Assembly: GCA_002712005.1 (NCBI GenBank) | Contig: PASP01000020.1 | Coordinates: 62,001-126,000 of the forward strand | Reading direction: 5' to 3' | Source: Halobacteriovoraceae bacterium | Lineage (GTDB): Bacteria > Bdellovibrionota > Bacteriovoracia > Bacteriovoracales > Bacteriovoracaceae | DNA: 64,000 nt | Shown here: positions 1 through 10,493 of the stretch, piece after piece | How positions within the stretch are numbered: the first letter of the stretch is position 1 | Layout: every line of letters starts with the position of its first letter | Position numbers and translations under genes: made by a program | The notes under the pieces: generated by a model | What the model saw: only the letters and a program-made list of their open reading frames with translations | Told to the model about the DNA's origin: nothing | Database searches by the model: none

Positions 1-289
1 TGGGGACATTTTTATTTTCAAAACATTGCCCTAACTTCCTAAGGCCTTTTTCAATAGACGTTACAAGCTTCTTCGAGCTACTGCCTTCTTGACCAAAATA
101 AGGAAAGCTTTCACAGCTATTTAGAGTTAAATTCACCGCCCTTAAGTTTAAATTATCGCTATCATAAGAAACTTCTGATTCTTCAATACTTGTCGATATC
201 TCTCTGAATTCTTGAATAAAATCAAAACGAGAGTATGAAGATATATTGGTGACAAGTAATGTAAACATTAGAAAACCTATTTTTTTCAT
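1..289 (-). CDS. Exported protein of unknown function, 3'-truncated by window edge
   Basis: The reading frame opens at an ATG at 289 and stays open to the window edge, giving 96 residues with no stop. The first ~20 residues (Met-Lys-Lys-Ile, then a hydrophobic run ending near Ser-Ser-Tyr-Ser) look like a Sec signal peptide. The rest is acidic and polar with two cysteines and no motif I recognise. It lies downstream of ahpF on the same strand, with a stem-loop between them, so it is probably a separate unit. The C-terminus is missing and no function is proposed. Confidence 0.55.
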   Translation of the reverse strand, partial: MKKIGFLMFTLLVTNISSYSRFDFIQEFREISTSIEESEVSYDSDNLNLRAVNLTLNSCESFPYFGQEGSSSKKLVTSIEKGLRKLGQCFENKNVP

Positions 290-353
290 AGTACTACTCT
301 ATTAGATTAGGAGTCATGAGGTAGGTTTTTTATAGAAATTATAGGCATGTGAG

Positions 354-382
354 AAACCTAACACGCTCAAAAGCGTGCTAGG
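354..382 (-). terminator. Stem-loop downstream of ahpF
   Basis: An 11-bp stem (357-367 with 372-382, one G-U pair in the RNA) closes a 4-nt loop just past the ahpF stop. On the minus strand it is followed by TTTCTC. The short U tract makes it a moderate Rho-independent terminator candidate. Confidence 0.55.
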
Positions 383-391
383 TCATTAGAA

Positions 392-1936
392 TTACGAATT
401 AATCATAAGATCTTCAAAGACAGTCAGACCTGCTTTTGCCCCCTCTCCCATTGATATTATAATTTGTTTGTAGGGAACAGTTGTCACATCACCAGCAGCG
501 TAGATACCTTTTGTTGAAGTCTTACACTTTTCATTAACAATAATCTCACCAAACTTATTGGTTTCAACTTTGTTCTTTATAAAGCCACTATTAGGTATTA
601 ATCCAATTTGAACAAAGACACCATCCAGCTGATGTTTCACGACCTCACCTGTTGTTCTATCTTCTACTTCGATTGCTGTAACTTTATCACCATCTCCAAT
701 AACTTCATTGGTCTTAGCATTTTTAATGACTCGAGTATTAGTTAAGGACTCTAGCTTCTTTATTAATACCTGATCCGCTTTTAATTCACTTGCAAACTCA
801 ATTACAGTAACTGATTTTACAATACCAGCAAGATCAATCGCAGCCTCTACACCGGAGTTACCACCACCGATTACAGCGATATCCTTTCCTTTATAATAAG
901 GACCATCACAATGGGGACAAAAGGCGACACCTCTTCCAATATATTCTTTTTCACCAGGTACATTTAGCTCACGCCATTTAGCACCCGTAGCGACAATAAT
1001 TGTTTTAGTGGATAAGAATTCTGGTGAGTTAAGTTTTAATGAATGACCAATTTCATGATCTTCAACTTCCTCTACTCTCCTATTTTCTAAGACTTTAATA
1101 TCATACTCGCTCATATGTTTTGCTAAATGACTTGAGAGCTCTGGACCTTCAATATAAGGTATCGATATCAAATTTTCGATCCCCTTAGTATCTTGAACTT
1201 GACCCCCAATTCGTTCAGCAATAACTGCAGTCTTTAATCCTTTTCGGGCTGTGTATATTGCAGCAGATGCCCCAGCTGGGCCACCACCGACAACAACGAC
1301 GTCAAATTGACCAAGATCCTCGGCTTCAGCTTCTTCTGCACCAAACTTAGTTTCAAGCTTCTCTATTAATCCAGCTAAATTATTCTTACCTGAACTAAAT
1401 AATTCGTTTCCGTGCATAACACTTGGTACGCCTTGTATCTTTAATTCTTCAATTTCATCTTGAAAGAACTCACCATCAACCATTTCATGCTGAATATTTT
1501 CATTATAAATTGCTACTAAATTCATGGCCTGAACCACTTCAGGACAGTTTTCACAAGATAGCGAGATAAAGGTTCTCAAGCTAATAGGACCTTTAATATT
1601 TTTAATTCTTTTTATAATCCCATCATCAGGAAGCTTCCCCTTATGATCAGAATTTAAGATGGCCAATATGAGTGATGTAAATTCATGTCCACCGGGTACA
1701 CCTACAAAACTCACTCCATTAGGCTTACCTTGATATAATATTCTAAACTTAGGGGCCTTAGAGCTTTCCTCTATTTCCTCAAGTTTAATTTTATCGGATG
1801 TTGTCGCAATTGATTCCAACATCTCTTTAAGTTCAATATTTTTCTCATGCTCTGATTTATAAATTTGAAGAACAATTTCATTTTCTAATGCAGAATAAAC
1901 GCTTTTTAATTGTTCAATAATATTACTATCCAACAT
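392..1936 (-). CDS. ahpF: AhpF-type NAD(P)H:peroxiredoxin oxidoreductase
   Basis: This flavoprotein passes electrons from NADH to the peroxiredoxin AhpC. The N-terminal part has the double thioredoxin-like fold of AhpF with a CENC redox pair near residue 130. A Rossmann FAD site (GGGPAG, about residue 218), the thioredoxin-reductase-like CPHC pair near 350 and an NAD site (GGGNSG) follow. The C-terminus carries the YAAGDVT FAD motif. The length (514 aa) is normal. An in-frame ATG four codons upstream is rejected, because a strong GGAGGA Shine-Dalgarno overlaps it and sits correctly before the ATG at 1936. ahpC lies immediately upstream on the same strand, separated by a terminator, so the two are probably transcribed separately but co-regulated through a shared upstream motif. 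Confidence 0.95.
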   Translation of the reverse strand: MLDSNIIEQLKSVYSALENEIVLQIYKSEHEKNIELKEMLESIATTSDKIKLEEIEESSKAPKFRILYQGKPNGVSFVGVPGGHEFTSLILAILNSDHKGKLPDDGIIKRIKNIKGPISLRTFISLSCENCPEVVQAMNLVAIYNENIQHEMVDGEFFQDEIEELKIQGVPSVMHGNELFSSGKNNLAGLIEKLETKFGAEEAEAEDLGQFDVVVVGGGPAGASAAIYTARKGLKTAVIAERIGGQVQDTKGIENLISIPYIEGPELSSHLAKHMSEYDIKVLENRRVEEVEDHEIGHSLKLNSPEFLSTKTIIVATGAKWRELNVPGEKEYIGRGVAFCPHCDGPYYKGKDIAVIGGGNSGVEAAIDLAGIVKSVTVIEFASELKADQVLIKKLESLTNTRVIKNAKTNEVIGDGDKVTAIEVEDRTTGEVVKHQLDGVFVQIGLIPNSGFIKNKVETNKFGEIIVNEKCKTSTKGIYAAGDVTTVPYKQIIISMGEGAKAGLTVFEDLMINS

Positions 1937-1980
1937 GGGTTCCTCCATTTGTCGTTATCTTTTCTGGTTATAATCATAAA

Positions 1981-2000
1981 GCATTCAATCATTAAAATCT
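1981..2000 (-). promoter_or_regulatory. Shared oxidative-stress upstream motif (ahpF copy)
   Basis: The plus strand reads GCATTC, then TCATTAAAATCT. The same arrangement (GCATYC followed by an ATTAAAAT block) occurs 30-60 bp before ahpC and katG. It lies 45-64 bp upstream of the ahpF start. It is inferred to be an operator or promoter element for a peroxide regulator; which regulator is unknown. Confidence 0.4.
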
Positions 2001-2049
2001 CATATTATTCTAAGATGACTCAATAGTTTTATCCTATTGTTTTTTGAAC

Positions 2050-2077
2050 AAAAAAAAAGCCGCTTACTAAAAGCGGC
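2050..2077 (-). terminator. Rho-independent terminator of ahpC
   Basis: A 7-bp GC-rich stem (GCCGCTT/AAGCGGC, 2059-2065 with 2071-2077) closes a 5-nt loop. On the minus strand it is followed by nine consecutive U positions (2050-2058). It lies just past the ahpC stop. Confidence 0.85.
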
Positions 2078-2109
2078 CTTTCTTATAAAGAACTTATTTA
2101 AGCTTAAGC

Positions 2110-2676
2110 TTAGATCTTACCTACAAGATCAAGACCTGGCTTAAGAGTCTCTGAACCAGGCTTCCATTTAGCTGGACATACTTGATCAGGGTTAGCTGCA
2201 GTAAATTGAGCAGCTTGTACTTTTCTTAGAAGCTCATCAGCGTTACGTCCAATTCCTAGGTCATGGATTTCAGCAATCTTAACTTTCCCTTCTGGGTTAG
2301 TTACGAAAGTTCCTCTAAGAGCAACACCTTCTTCTTCAATCATTACTCCAAAGTATCTTGAAAGAAGACCTGTTGGGTCTGCAAGCATTGGGTACTTGAT
2401 TTTCTTAATTGTTTCAGAAGCATCATGCCATGCTTTGTGAACAAAGTGAGTATCTGTTGATACAGAATATACCTCTACACCAAGTTTTTGAAATTCTTCG
2501 TACTTATCTGCCATATCTCCAAGCTCAGTTGGACATACAAATGTAAAGTCAGCTGGGTAGAAGAAAAATACTGACCACTTTCCTTCTAGGTCTTTGTTAG
2601 TAACCGTTTTGAAGTCACCATTGTGGTAAGCTTGTACTGAAAATTCTGGTGCATCCATGTTGATTAGGTTTTGCAT
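2110..2676 (-). CDS. ahpC: Alkyl hydroperoxide reductase C, typical 2-Cys peroxiredoxin
   Basis: This cytoplasmic peroxidase reduces H2O2 and organic hydroperoxides and is recycled by AhpF, encoded next to it. The peroxidatic cysteine is in the diagnostic FTFVCPTE motif near residue 48, and the resolving cysteine is in QVCPAKW near residue 167. The 188-aa length is typical of AhpC. The start has a clean Shine-Dalgarno (GGAGG, about 6 nt upstream). A terminator follows the gene and the shared oxidative-stress motif lies about 30 bp upstream. A TATAGT hexamer at about 2735-2740 is a possible -10 element. The family assignment is certain; induction by peroxide is inferred from the shared motif. 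Confidence 0.97.
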   Translation of the reverse strand: MQNLINMDAPEFSVQAYHNGDFKTVTNKDLEGKWSVFFFYPADFTFVCPTELGDMADKYEEFQKLGVEVYSVSTDTHFVHKAWHDASETIKKIKYPMLADPTGLLSRYFGVMIEEEGVALRGTFVTNPEGKVKIAEIHDLGIGRNADELLRKVQAAQFTAANPDQVCPAKWKPGSETLKPGLDLVGKI

Positions 2677-2705
2677 ATTTCCTCCGTTTAAATAAAATGC
2701 TCATT

Positions 2706-2726
2706 GGCATCCGTCATTAAAATTAC
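2706..2726 (-). promoter_or_regulatory. Shared oxidative-stress upstream motif (ahpC copy)
   Basis: The plus strand reads GGCATCC, then TCATTAAAAT, 30-50 bp before the ahpC ATG. It matches elements before katG (GGCATCC and GATTAAAATCT) and ahpF. A possible -10 hexamer lies just upstream, which would place the motif at or just after the transcription start. Confidence 0.4.
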
Positions 2727-2815
2727 ATCTACTATATACAAGTTTTAGTAAAGTTACTCATATTGTTTCCATATCAAACCATAGTTTTTTACTATCGTCT
2801 AATATGCTTAAATCA

Positions 2816-3244
2816 TTAATCTTCTAGCAGGTATTGGTCTAGTCTATTTTTGTTCATGACGACATTTTTTTTATGCTTCACATAAAAGTTTTTTACCTTC
2901 TCTTTATTCTCAGGCTCGCCCACTACCACCAAGCCCATCATTCCCATGACTCCATGATTTGCACAATCATAGAGGTAATAGCCAGGTTTATTAAACTCAA
3001 CAATAATTTCCTTTGAGTCTTTACCTTCCCAAGCTTGAGCTCCCTCTGGGACAAAGAGAGATTTTGAAGTGTGCCCCTCATCGGTAGGTTCAAATTTAAC
3101 TTTATCACCAACTTCTATCTCTAAAAAAAGCGGAGAAAAAGTCATTGAAACACCTTTTTCAGAGTCAGATGTCTTGACCACAAAAGTTTTACCAAAGATT
3201 TGTGGTACTAATATCAAACTAAAAATGAGTAAAAGTTTTTTCAT
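2816..3244 (-). CDS. Periplasmic cupredoxin, pseudoazurin/plastocyanin-like
   Basis: A small type-1 copper electron carrier, predicted periplasmic. Residues 1-18 form a signal peptide (KKLLLIFSLILVPQIFG). The copper ligands are visible in the expected places: His58 (EGHTSK), and Cys94, His97 and Met102 in YDCANHGVMGM, which is the pseudoazurin C-x2-H-x4-M spacing. The tail after residue 113 is lysine-rich and longer than in a minimal cupredoxin. It follows katG by 50 bp on the same strand with a strong stem-loop in the gap, so it may be a low-level read-through product of the katG transcript. Its redox partner is unknown; proximity suggests a link to the exported peroxidase, but that is inference. 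Confidence 0.88.
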   Translation of the reverse strand: MKKLLLIFSLILVPQIFGKTFVVKTSDSEKGVSMTFSPLFLEIEVGDKVKFEPTDEGHTSKSLFVPEGAQAWEGKDSKEIIVEFNKPGYYLYDCANHGVMGMMGLVVVGEPENKEKVKNFYVKHKKNVVMNKNRLDQYLLED

Positions 3245-3258
3245 GTCATTCTCACAAA

Positions 3259-3285
3259 GGACCTACCCAAAATCAGGGTAGGTCC
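3259..3285 (-). terminator. Perfect 10-bp stem-loop between katG and the cupredoxin gene
   Basis: GGACCTACCC (3259-3268) pairs perfectly with GGGTAGGTCC (3276-3285) around a 7-nt loop. On the minus strand only TTTG follows, so it is a weak intrinsic terminator or a processing/attenuation element within a katG-cupredoxin transcript. Confidence 0.5.
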
Positions 3286-3294
3286 ACTGAGTTA

Positions 3295-5538
<2,244 letters not shown>

Positions 5539-5564
5539 CTAACTCCTTTTTAAATTTACCCGAA

Positions 5565-5596
5565 GGCATCCCTCTTAATCATAATGATTAAAATCT
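5565..5596 (-). promoter_or_regulatory. katG operator candidate: 8-1-8 dyad within the shared oxidative-stress motif
   Basis: TTAATCATAATGATTAA (5575-5591) is a perfect palindrome with 8-bp arms around one base, the 7-1-7-like geometry of Fur/PerR-family boxes. It is bracketed by GGCATCC and ATTAAAATCT, which also occur before ahpC and ahpF. It lies 30-60 bp upstream of the katG ATG. Recognition by a Fur/PerR-type regulator is inference. Confidence 0.5.
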
Positions 5597-5703
5597 TATT
5601 CATGATCGATGAAAGTCAAAAAAAAAGATAATATATTTACGCTATTTAGCTATAGGGAAAAGCTATACAATTAGACGAGTGTTTTAGGGTGATACTATTA
5701 GAC

Positions 5704-5729
5704 GCTATAGGCTAGATGCAGCCTATAGC
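5704..5729. terminator. Perfect 10-bp stem-loop after the ribbon-helix-helix gene
   Basis: GCTATAGGCT (5704-5713) pairs with AGCCTATAGC (5720-5729) around a 6-nt loop, 29 bp past the stop of the minus-strand operon at 5758. No U tract follows on either strand, so it could be a factor-dependent terminator, an RNA-stability hairpin or a protein-binding dyad. Confidence 0.4.
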
Positions 5730-5757
5730 TTGGATAAAATATTTAGATTTCTTTACA

Positions 5758-5946
5758 TTAAGATAGCGGAGTTTTTCCCATGTAGTCACCATGTGAAGCT
5801 CTAAATCTTTTAAGAGCTGTAACGACAAGATCCTCTATTGGAATATCCGTTTTCTTTGCCATTAATTCAAAAGATTCTACAACATCTTTTTCAATCTTAA
5901 CTGTTAACTCTTTGAGTTCACCTTCATTGTGGACTTGAGATTTCAT
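5758..5946 (-). CDS. Small ribbon-helix-helix-like protein
   Basis: A 62-aa protein. A short beta-strand-like start (ELTVKIEKDVVESFELMAKK) leads into two predicted helices, and the segment PIEDLVVTALKRFRASH fits a CopG/Arc-type ribbon-helix-helix fold used for DNA binding or as an antitoxin. No toxin gene is adjacent. It is the last gene of a tight minus-strand operon: the gap to the DUF4388-like gene is 9 bp and that gene is 6 bp from the Mrp ATPase gene. It may be a small regulator or an accessory factor of that operon. The fold call is from pattern only. Confidence 0.6.
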   Translation of the reverse strand: MKSQVHNEGELKELTVKIEKDVVESFELMAKKTDIPIEDLVVTALKRFRASHGDYMGKTPLS

Positions 5947-5955
5947 ATTTGCCCC

Positions 5956-6495
5956 TTATTTCTTTTTGCCAACTACTTTTAGTGCGCCTTTTTGTCTTAA
6001 ACTAACTAAGGCATTGCTAACTTGGTATTCTAATAGTTTCGATTCATTAAATATATCTGAAACTCTACTATAATCTGAAATTGTACTCAATAATTCAAAT
6101 TCTACGTAACTCAGACTCTGACCCCTTGCAATAAAGTCAGGATCAATCATAAGTTTTATATGACCCGGAGGTCTAAATTTCTTTGATGATTTATAAGCTT
6201 GAAAGATTTTCTGACCTTTATCGACAAACTCTTGGTAGTCCAAGGTGAAGATAATTTCATTATCCCCAACGACTTCGGGTTCAACTGCAAACTTGAGATT
6301 TCCCTCTTCTAAATCTTCAATTAAGCAGTGATAAAGTGAGGACTTTCCAATTCGTTCTTTGAATTGAGTAAAAACGATAAGCCCATCTCTTAAAGTAATC
6401 CGACCAAGATATTTACCTGTTTGCTCAGTTAAAATATTTATTCTCCCCGTAAAACCGAGGTGAACTTGATCGGAAATTGTTTTAATTAGTGACAA
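5956..6495 (-). CDS. DUF4388/PATAN-like domain protein
   Basis: A 179-aa cytoplasmic protein without a signal peptide. The N-terminal half (GFTGRINILTEQTGKYLGRI, then LRDGLIVFTQFKERIGKSSLY) has the alternating strands and the 'gkiyf-rdG-iv' pattern of DUF4388/PATAN domains, common in Deltaproteobacteria-like signalling proteins. The C-terminal half (VEFELLSTISDYSRVSDIFN... VSNALVSLRQKGALKVV) resembles a winged helix. Together they suggest a small signalling or regulatory protein. It is in an operon with the Mrp ATPase and a ribbon-helix-helix-like protein. No specific target can be named. Confidence 0.55.
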   Translation of the reverse strand: MSLIKTISDQVHLGFTGRINILTEQTGKYLGRITLRDGLIVFTQFKERIGKSSLYHCLIEDLEEGNLKFAVEPEVVGDNEIIFTLDYQEFVDKGQKIFQAYKSSKKFRPPGHIKLMIDPDFIARGQSLSYVEFELLSTISDYSRVSDIFNESKLLEYQVSNALVSLRQKGALKVVGKKK

Positions 6496-6501
6496 ATAAG
6501 C

Positions 6502-7638
6502 CTACTTGAAAAGTTTTTTGAATATACCTTTTTTTTCTGTACCTACAATTTTAACCACATTTTCAGCAATTTCCATATAGGAATTCCAGCCGGCTTTTGT
6601 TTTATTCTTATCGTTGGCCATATAAGGATGACCCTCATCAGAAGATTCACGCATCCCCATTTCAAGAGGGACACCACCAAGAAATTTTACATCTTGCGAA
6701 GAGGCTGCATTCTTCACACCATCTTTTCCAAAAATATAATAAGTCTTATCTGAATCCTCTGGAGCAAAGTAGGACATATTTTCTACCATTCCAATGATAG
6801 GAATGTTGACTTGTTGAAACATCTTCAAGCCTTTGATGGTATCGGCAATAGCTACATCTTGAGGAGTAGAAACAACGACGACTCCGTCCACCTCTGTATT
6901 TTGCACAAGAGATAATTGAGTATCTCCTGTTCCAGGAGGGAGATCAACAATCAAGTAATCCAACTCACCCCAGTCAGTGTCAAAGAAGAATTGATTTAAA
7001 ACCCCGCCTAACATTGGTCCACGCCATATAACAGGATCTTCCTCATTAATAAAAAGGCCAAAACTAATGAATGACATACCGTATGCATCTAAAGGTCTAA
7101 TCTTCTTATCTTCAGTCGCTTGTGGCTTAGCACCTTTCTTATTCAACAATAATGGCATAGATGGGCCATAAATATCTGCATCCAAAATACCAACTTTATT
7201 TCCAAGCTTCTGCAGAGAGAGTGCTAAGTTTACAGACACAGTACTCTTCCCAACTCCTCCTTTACAGCTTGATACAGCGATAACTTTCTTTACATTTGGA
7301 ATACGCTTTTTATTACCTTGAACGCCATGGCCAACTTTCAAGTTTGCATGGGCAGACGTAGGTTTTTCTTGAGAGTTATTTGGTGCTGTTTGTGTACTCT
7401 TCTTTTCGGACACTGTCTTGACCAAGATCTTATCCTCATCATAGCTTCCTTTAAGAGCAGAAATAATATCTTCTTCTATTTTTCTTTTTTGCTCAGGTGA
7501 AATACCCTCTCTTTGATAAGTAACAGTTAATTGACCTTTTTCGTCAGCTTCTGCATTGATCCAACGATCTTCTTCACTCATCGATTTCCCAGTAGCTGGG
7601 TTTATAACACTAGATAGCATTTTCAAGGTATTTTCCAT
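6502..7638 (-). CDS. apbC: Mrp/ApbC-type Fe-S cluster carrier ATPase
   Basis: A P-loop ATPase of the Mrp/NBP35 family that carries and transfers Fe-S clusters to apoproteins in the cytoplasm. The deviant Walker A motif CKGGVGKST follows VIAVSS near residue 125. The conserved DADIYGPS and VDLPPGTGD motifs and the VENMS segment follow. The family's CxxC bridging pair is not obvious in the C-terminal part; the region after VENMSYF instead reads APEDSDKTYYIFG, so cluster binding may differ. The N-terminal ~110 residues are a diverged MIP18/DUF59-like domain plus a charged linker. It is the first gene of a three-gene operon. Confidence 0.88.
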   Translation of the reverse strand: MENTLKMLSSVINPATGKSMSEEDRWINAEADEKGQLTVTYQREGISPEQKRKIEEDIISALKGSYDEDKILVKTVSEKKSTQTAPNNSQEKPTSAHANLKVGHGVQGNKKRIPNVKKVIAVSSCKGGVGKSTVSVNLALSLQKLGNKVGILDADIYGPSMPLLLNKKGAKPQATEDKKIRPLDAYGMSFISFGLFINEEDPVIWRGPMLGGVLNQFFFDTDWGELDYLIVDLPPGTGDTQLSLVQNTEVDGVVVVSTPQDVAIADTIKGLKMFQQVNIPIIGMVENMSYFAPEDSDKTYYIFGKDGVKNAASSQDVKFLGGVPLEMGMRESSDEGHPYMANDKNKTKAGWNSYMEIAENVVKIVGTEKKGIFKKLFK

Positions 7639-7842
7639 TTTGACTCCTCATTTATACTCACTTTTCTAAACCAATAAGGTTAGAAAATAAAGGAATTAAC
7701 AGCTAGATAAGCGAGTAATTTGCTCATGAACAAACAATGCTAGGCGTGAATTATCTGGCCCTAATCCCTGATAAATATTAACATTATAGAGATAGTATTG
7801 CTGTGTCCATGAGGGACTAAGCTCACAAAGAAAGAATGATTC

Positions 7843-8406
7843 GTGGCCGATTATAAAAGATCTACTTATTTAATTAATCCCAAGTTCCAAATCAGATTCA
7901 GCCTGTTTTTTTGTGGACTCATTTTTCTGTCCAGTCTTATCTATCCCCTAACGATTTATGATCTTCTCACAAGTTTTATTGAGTACACATCCAAAAGCTC
8001 TCAAATCGTTGCTGCCCAACTCGAAAATAAACGCTCTGGTTTACTCGTGATTTTAGGCCTTTGGCAGCTTGGCTTTCTCCTTATTGTCTTTATTATATCT
8101 ATTTTCTTTAGTCATAAAATTGCAGGCCCAATGTACAAGCTGCAAAAATTTCTCAGAGAAAAAAAGAACAATACAACTCGTGATAAGCTCTATTTCAGAA
8201 AGGGTGACTACTTTCAAGAAGTCGCCTCCGATATAAACGAAGTTTTTGATCAAATGGACAAGGATCACTTTGATGATCTCGTCTACCTAGATGAAGTAAA
8301 AAGTTATTTAGGAAATTTGAGCATGGTAATTCCCGAGGATAAACAAGCGGTTCTTCAAGAAATTACTTCTAGGATTGAATTAATTCAAGAACGCTACAAT
8401 CGTTAA
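7843..8406 (+). CDS. Two-TM membrane protein with HAMP-like segment
   Basis: A 187-aa inner-membrane protein opened by a GTG codon. It has transmembrane segments at about residues 20-45 (FSLFFCGLIFLSSLIYPLTI) and 68-92 (LVILGLWQLGFLLIVFIISIFF). A HAMP-like linker follows (SHKIAGPMYKLQKFL), ending in a helical DINEVFDQM stretch, with no kinase, GGDEF or methyl-accepting domain. Such truncated HAMP proteins may act as sensors or scaffolds. It diverges from apbC and is followed after 50 bp by the slt gene on the same strand, so co-transcription with that cell-wall enzyme is likely. Confidence 0.6.
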   Translation: MADYKRSTYLINPKFQIRFSLFFCGLIFLSSLIYPLTIYDLLTSFIEYTSKSSQIVAAQLENKRSGLLVILGLWQLGFLLIVFIISIFFSHKIAGPMYKLQKFLREKKNNTTRDKLYFRKGDYFQEVASDINEVFDQMDKDHFDDLVYLDEVKSYLGNLSMVIPEDKQAVLQEITSRIELIQERYNR

Positions 8407-8456
8407 TTATACATTTGATGTTCGACATTTGCAGACATTAGGAAAAGGAGTTCTTT

Positions 8457-10493
8457 TTGTTAAAGCTATTGAAGTACACATTTTTAATTTCTTTCGTTCC
8501 TCAAATAGTTTTGGCGAATATCCCGCAAAGTCCTGCACAGGATTATGTCTATCTTAGTGATGGTGAAAAATACCACTCTAAAGATATTAAACAAGCCAAG
8601 TATCTCGAAGACTTTTATTGGGCCTTTCGAAATCAAAATCTTTCTTGGATGAATAAGTCTCTTAAAAACTTTAATCCTAAATCTGATCAGTTATTGCGTT
8701 ATAAGTCTGTCCTCAACCATGGATTTCAACTCGCTCGTCAAATTTCTAATAATAAGATTGATCACTGCTTACAACCGAAGGGATTTGACTATATCTCCAA
8801 GAAATACTTCCGTTTATTTAAGCAAATCTGTACCCAAGAAAAAATCACACATATTCTTAATTCCAAAGGGCAAATTTCGGATAACGAAAACGACCAGAAC
8901 TTCTTACTAAGAAACGACTATATCCTTACTCACAGAAGATATAAGAATTTACTCTTGAACAAAATCAAGTCATCTAATCTACGAGATAAAACTTTCTTCT
9001 CCAACTACATAAAACAATATATCTACGAACATTCAGCTCTTCCTAATATCGAGTTTATGGAATATATGGATGTAGATTCTAAAATTACTCTATTCATTCA
9101 ACAAAAAAGTTTATTCGATAAACAAGACTCTCATTATTTCACCAACGAATTTAAGCGATTAATTTCTGAATTTCGTTCTGACTTTCTTGAAGGAGATACT
9201 GAGTCAGCTTCTAACTCCTTAGACAATGCCATTCAGTTCTATACCAACAATGAAGACAAGATTAACAATGCAAAAGCCTGGAAACTCTTTTTCTATAACG
9301 GTAAAAAAGTTGCACGCACCATTGTAAAAGAAGAAGAAGCACAGGATCTTGCACTTAACTTATTTAAATTTTCTGAAAAGGTCGCTGAAGAAGAAAATCT
9401 CTTTGATAGCAAGTTTCAAAGCCTCATAACCTACTATCAATCTAATCAACTAGGGGAGGCCATAAGTTTCATTAATAAGAATAAGTTTCTACAAGATTTT
9501 GATAAACTTACTCCGCAACTTAGGTTTTGGAGTGCCTATATCTACGACAAGAAAAATGAAAAGGTACAAGCTAAAGAACTCTACCTTAAACAGATTTCTC
9601 TAAGCCCATTAAACTACTACTCAATACTTGCCCTTAAGCAACTACGTAATATCAATGATAATTATGATTCTGACATCATCATTAAGTCTGATAACTTCAA
9701 AGGTATTGATAAGATTGCTTTAACTAAGGAAGCTTCCTCTCATCTAGCTCTTTTTAACATCTTTTCAAATGCAGGTAGCTCTTTTTTAACAAGTCTTCAA
9801 GGGCGCCAACTTAGAAATCTTGCCCCTCACAAATTCTTTGCTCTAGAAAATGATCAAAACCATAGAAATAAAAAGAATTTTTTACTTTCTTACTTTAGTC
9901 ATAAGAAAGAATATCTTCTCTCTTTCAAGCAGGCCTATTCTGCATTGAGACGAGGAGATATTGAGTTAACTCCAACCGTTATCTCTGGCCTCTTTCCTCA
10001 AATCTACAAAGACATTATTAAAGAGCAAAAGTCTTCACTGGATCCACGCTTAGTACTCTCTCTGATTAGACAAGAATCGGCTTTCAACCGAAAAGCAAAA
10101 AGTGTGGTTGGTGCTCGCGGTTTAATGCAACTCATGCCCGCAACAGCTCGTATGTTTAAGAGAAGACTTAAAACTTATCAACTCTATGATCCAAATCTAA
10201 ATATAAAAATTGGTACTAAGTTTTTAGAACGTCTTGTTAAACGATACGACGGTAATCTAATGTTAACCTTAAGTGCTTATAATGCAGGAATGGGAAATGT
10301 TGCAAAATGGCAGAAATCAATTCCCTTTAGCGATGATATTCTTTTGAATGTTGAGCTTATTCCCTTTAGTGAGACAAGAAAATACGTGAAGTTGATTTAT
10401 AGAAATCTATTTTTCTATAAATATCTAGACCAAGATATTAACCACCTTGATCTAGACTTAGCTGATACGTTTAAAGTTTCATATAATCTTTAA
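8457..10493 (+). CDS. slt: Soluble lytic transglycosylase, Slt70-like
   Basis: A periplasmic enzyme that cleaves peptidoglycan glycan strands to 1,6-anhydro products. The start is TTG at 8457, supported by AAAAGGAG eight bases upstream. A signal peptide (LLKYTFLISFVPQIVLAN) precedes a long all-helical superhelix (about residues 30-500), as in Slt70. The C-terminal SLT domain has the catalytic Glu540 in RQESAFN, then the GARGLMQLMPATA and AYNAGMGNV motifs. The 678-aa length fits Slt. The 3' end overlaps the convergent ychF gene by 4 bp. It is one of two SLT-type transglycosylases and one GT51 enzyme in the window. Confidence 0.92.
   Translation: MLKLLKYTFLISFVPQIVLANIPQSPAQDYVYLSDGEKYHSKDIKQAKYLEDFYWAFRNQNLSWMNKSLKNFNPKSDQLLRYKSVLNHGFQLARQISNNKIDHCLQPKGFDYISKKYFRLFKQICTQEKITHILNSKGQISDNENDQNFLLRNDYILTHRRYKNLLLNKIKSSNLRDKTFFSNYIKQYIYEHSALPNIEFMEYMDVDSKITLFIQQKSLFDKQDSHYFTNEFKRLISEFRSDFLEGDTESASNSLDNAIQFYTNNEDKINNAKAWKLFFYNGKKVARTIVKEEEAQDLALNLFKFSEKVAEEENLFDSKFQSLITYYQSNQLGEAISFINKNKFLQDFDKLTPQLRFWSAYIYDKKNEKVQAKELYLKQISLSPLNYYSILALKQLRNINDNYDSDIIIKSDNFKGIDKIALTKEASSHLALFNIFSNAGSSFLTSLQGRQLRNLAPHKFFALENDQNHRNKKNFLLSYFSHKKEYLLSFKQAYSALRRGDIELTPTVISGLFPQIYKDIIKEQKSSLDPRLVLSLIRQESAFNRKAKSVVGARGLMQLMPATARMFKRRLKTYQLYDPNLNIKIGTKFLERLVKRYDGNLMLTLSAYNAGMGNVAKWQKSIPFSDDILLNVELIPFSETRKYVKLIYRNLFFYKYLDQDINHLDLDLADTFKVSYNL

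Noticed and set aside
1936-1948. ATG four codons upstream as ahpF start
   Set aside because: The Shine-Dalgarno GGAGGA overlaps that ATG's own codons and is correctly spaced for the second ATG.
7639-7842. Possible small RNA or regulatory element in the divergent gap
   Set aside because: No hairpin with U tract, riboswitch core or clear promoter pair could be supported by eye.
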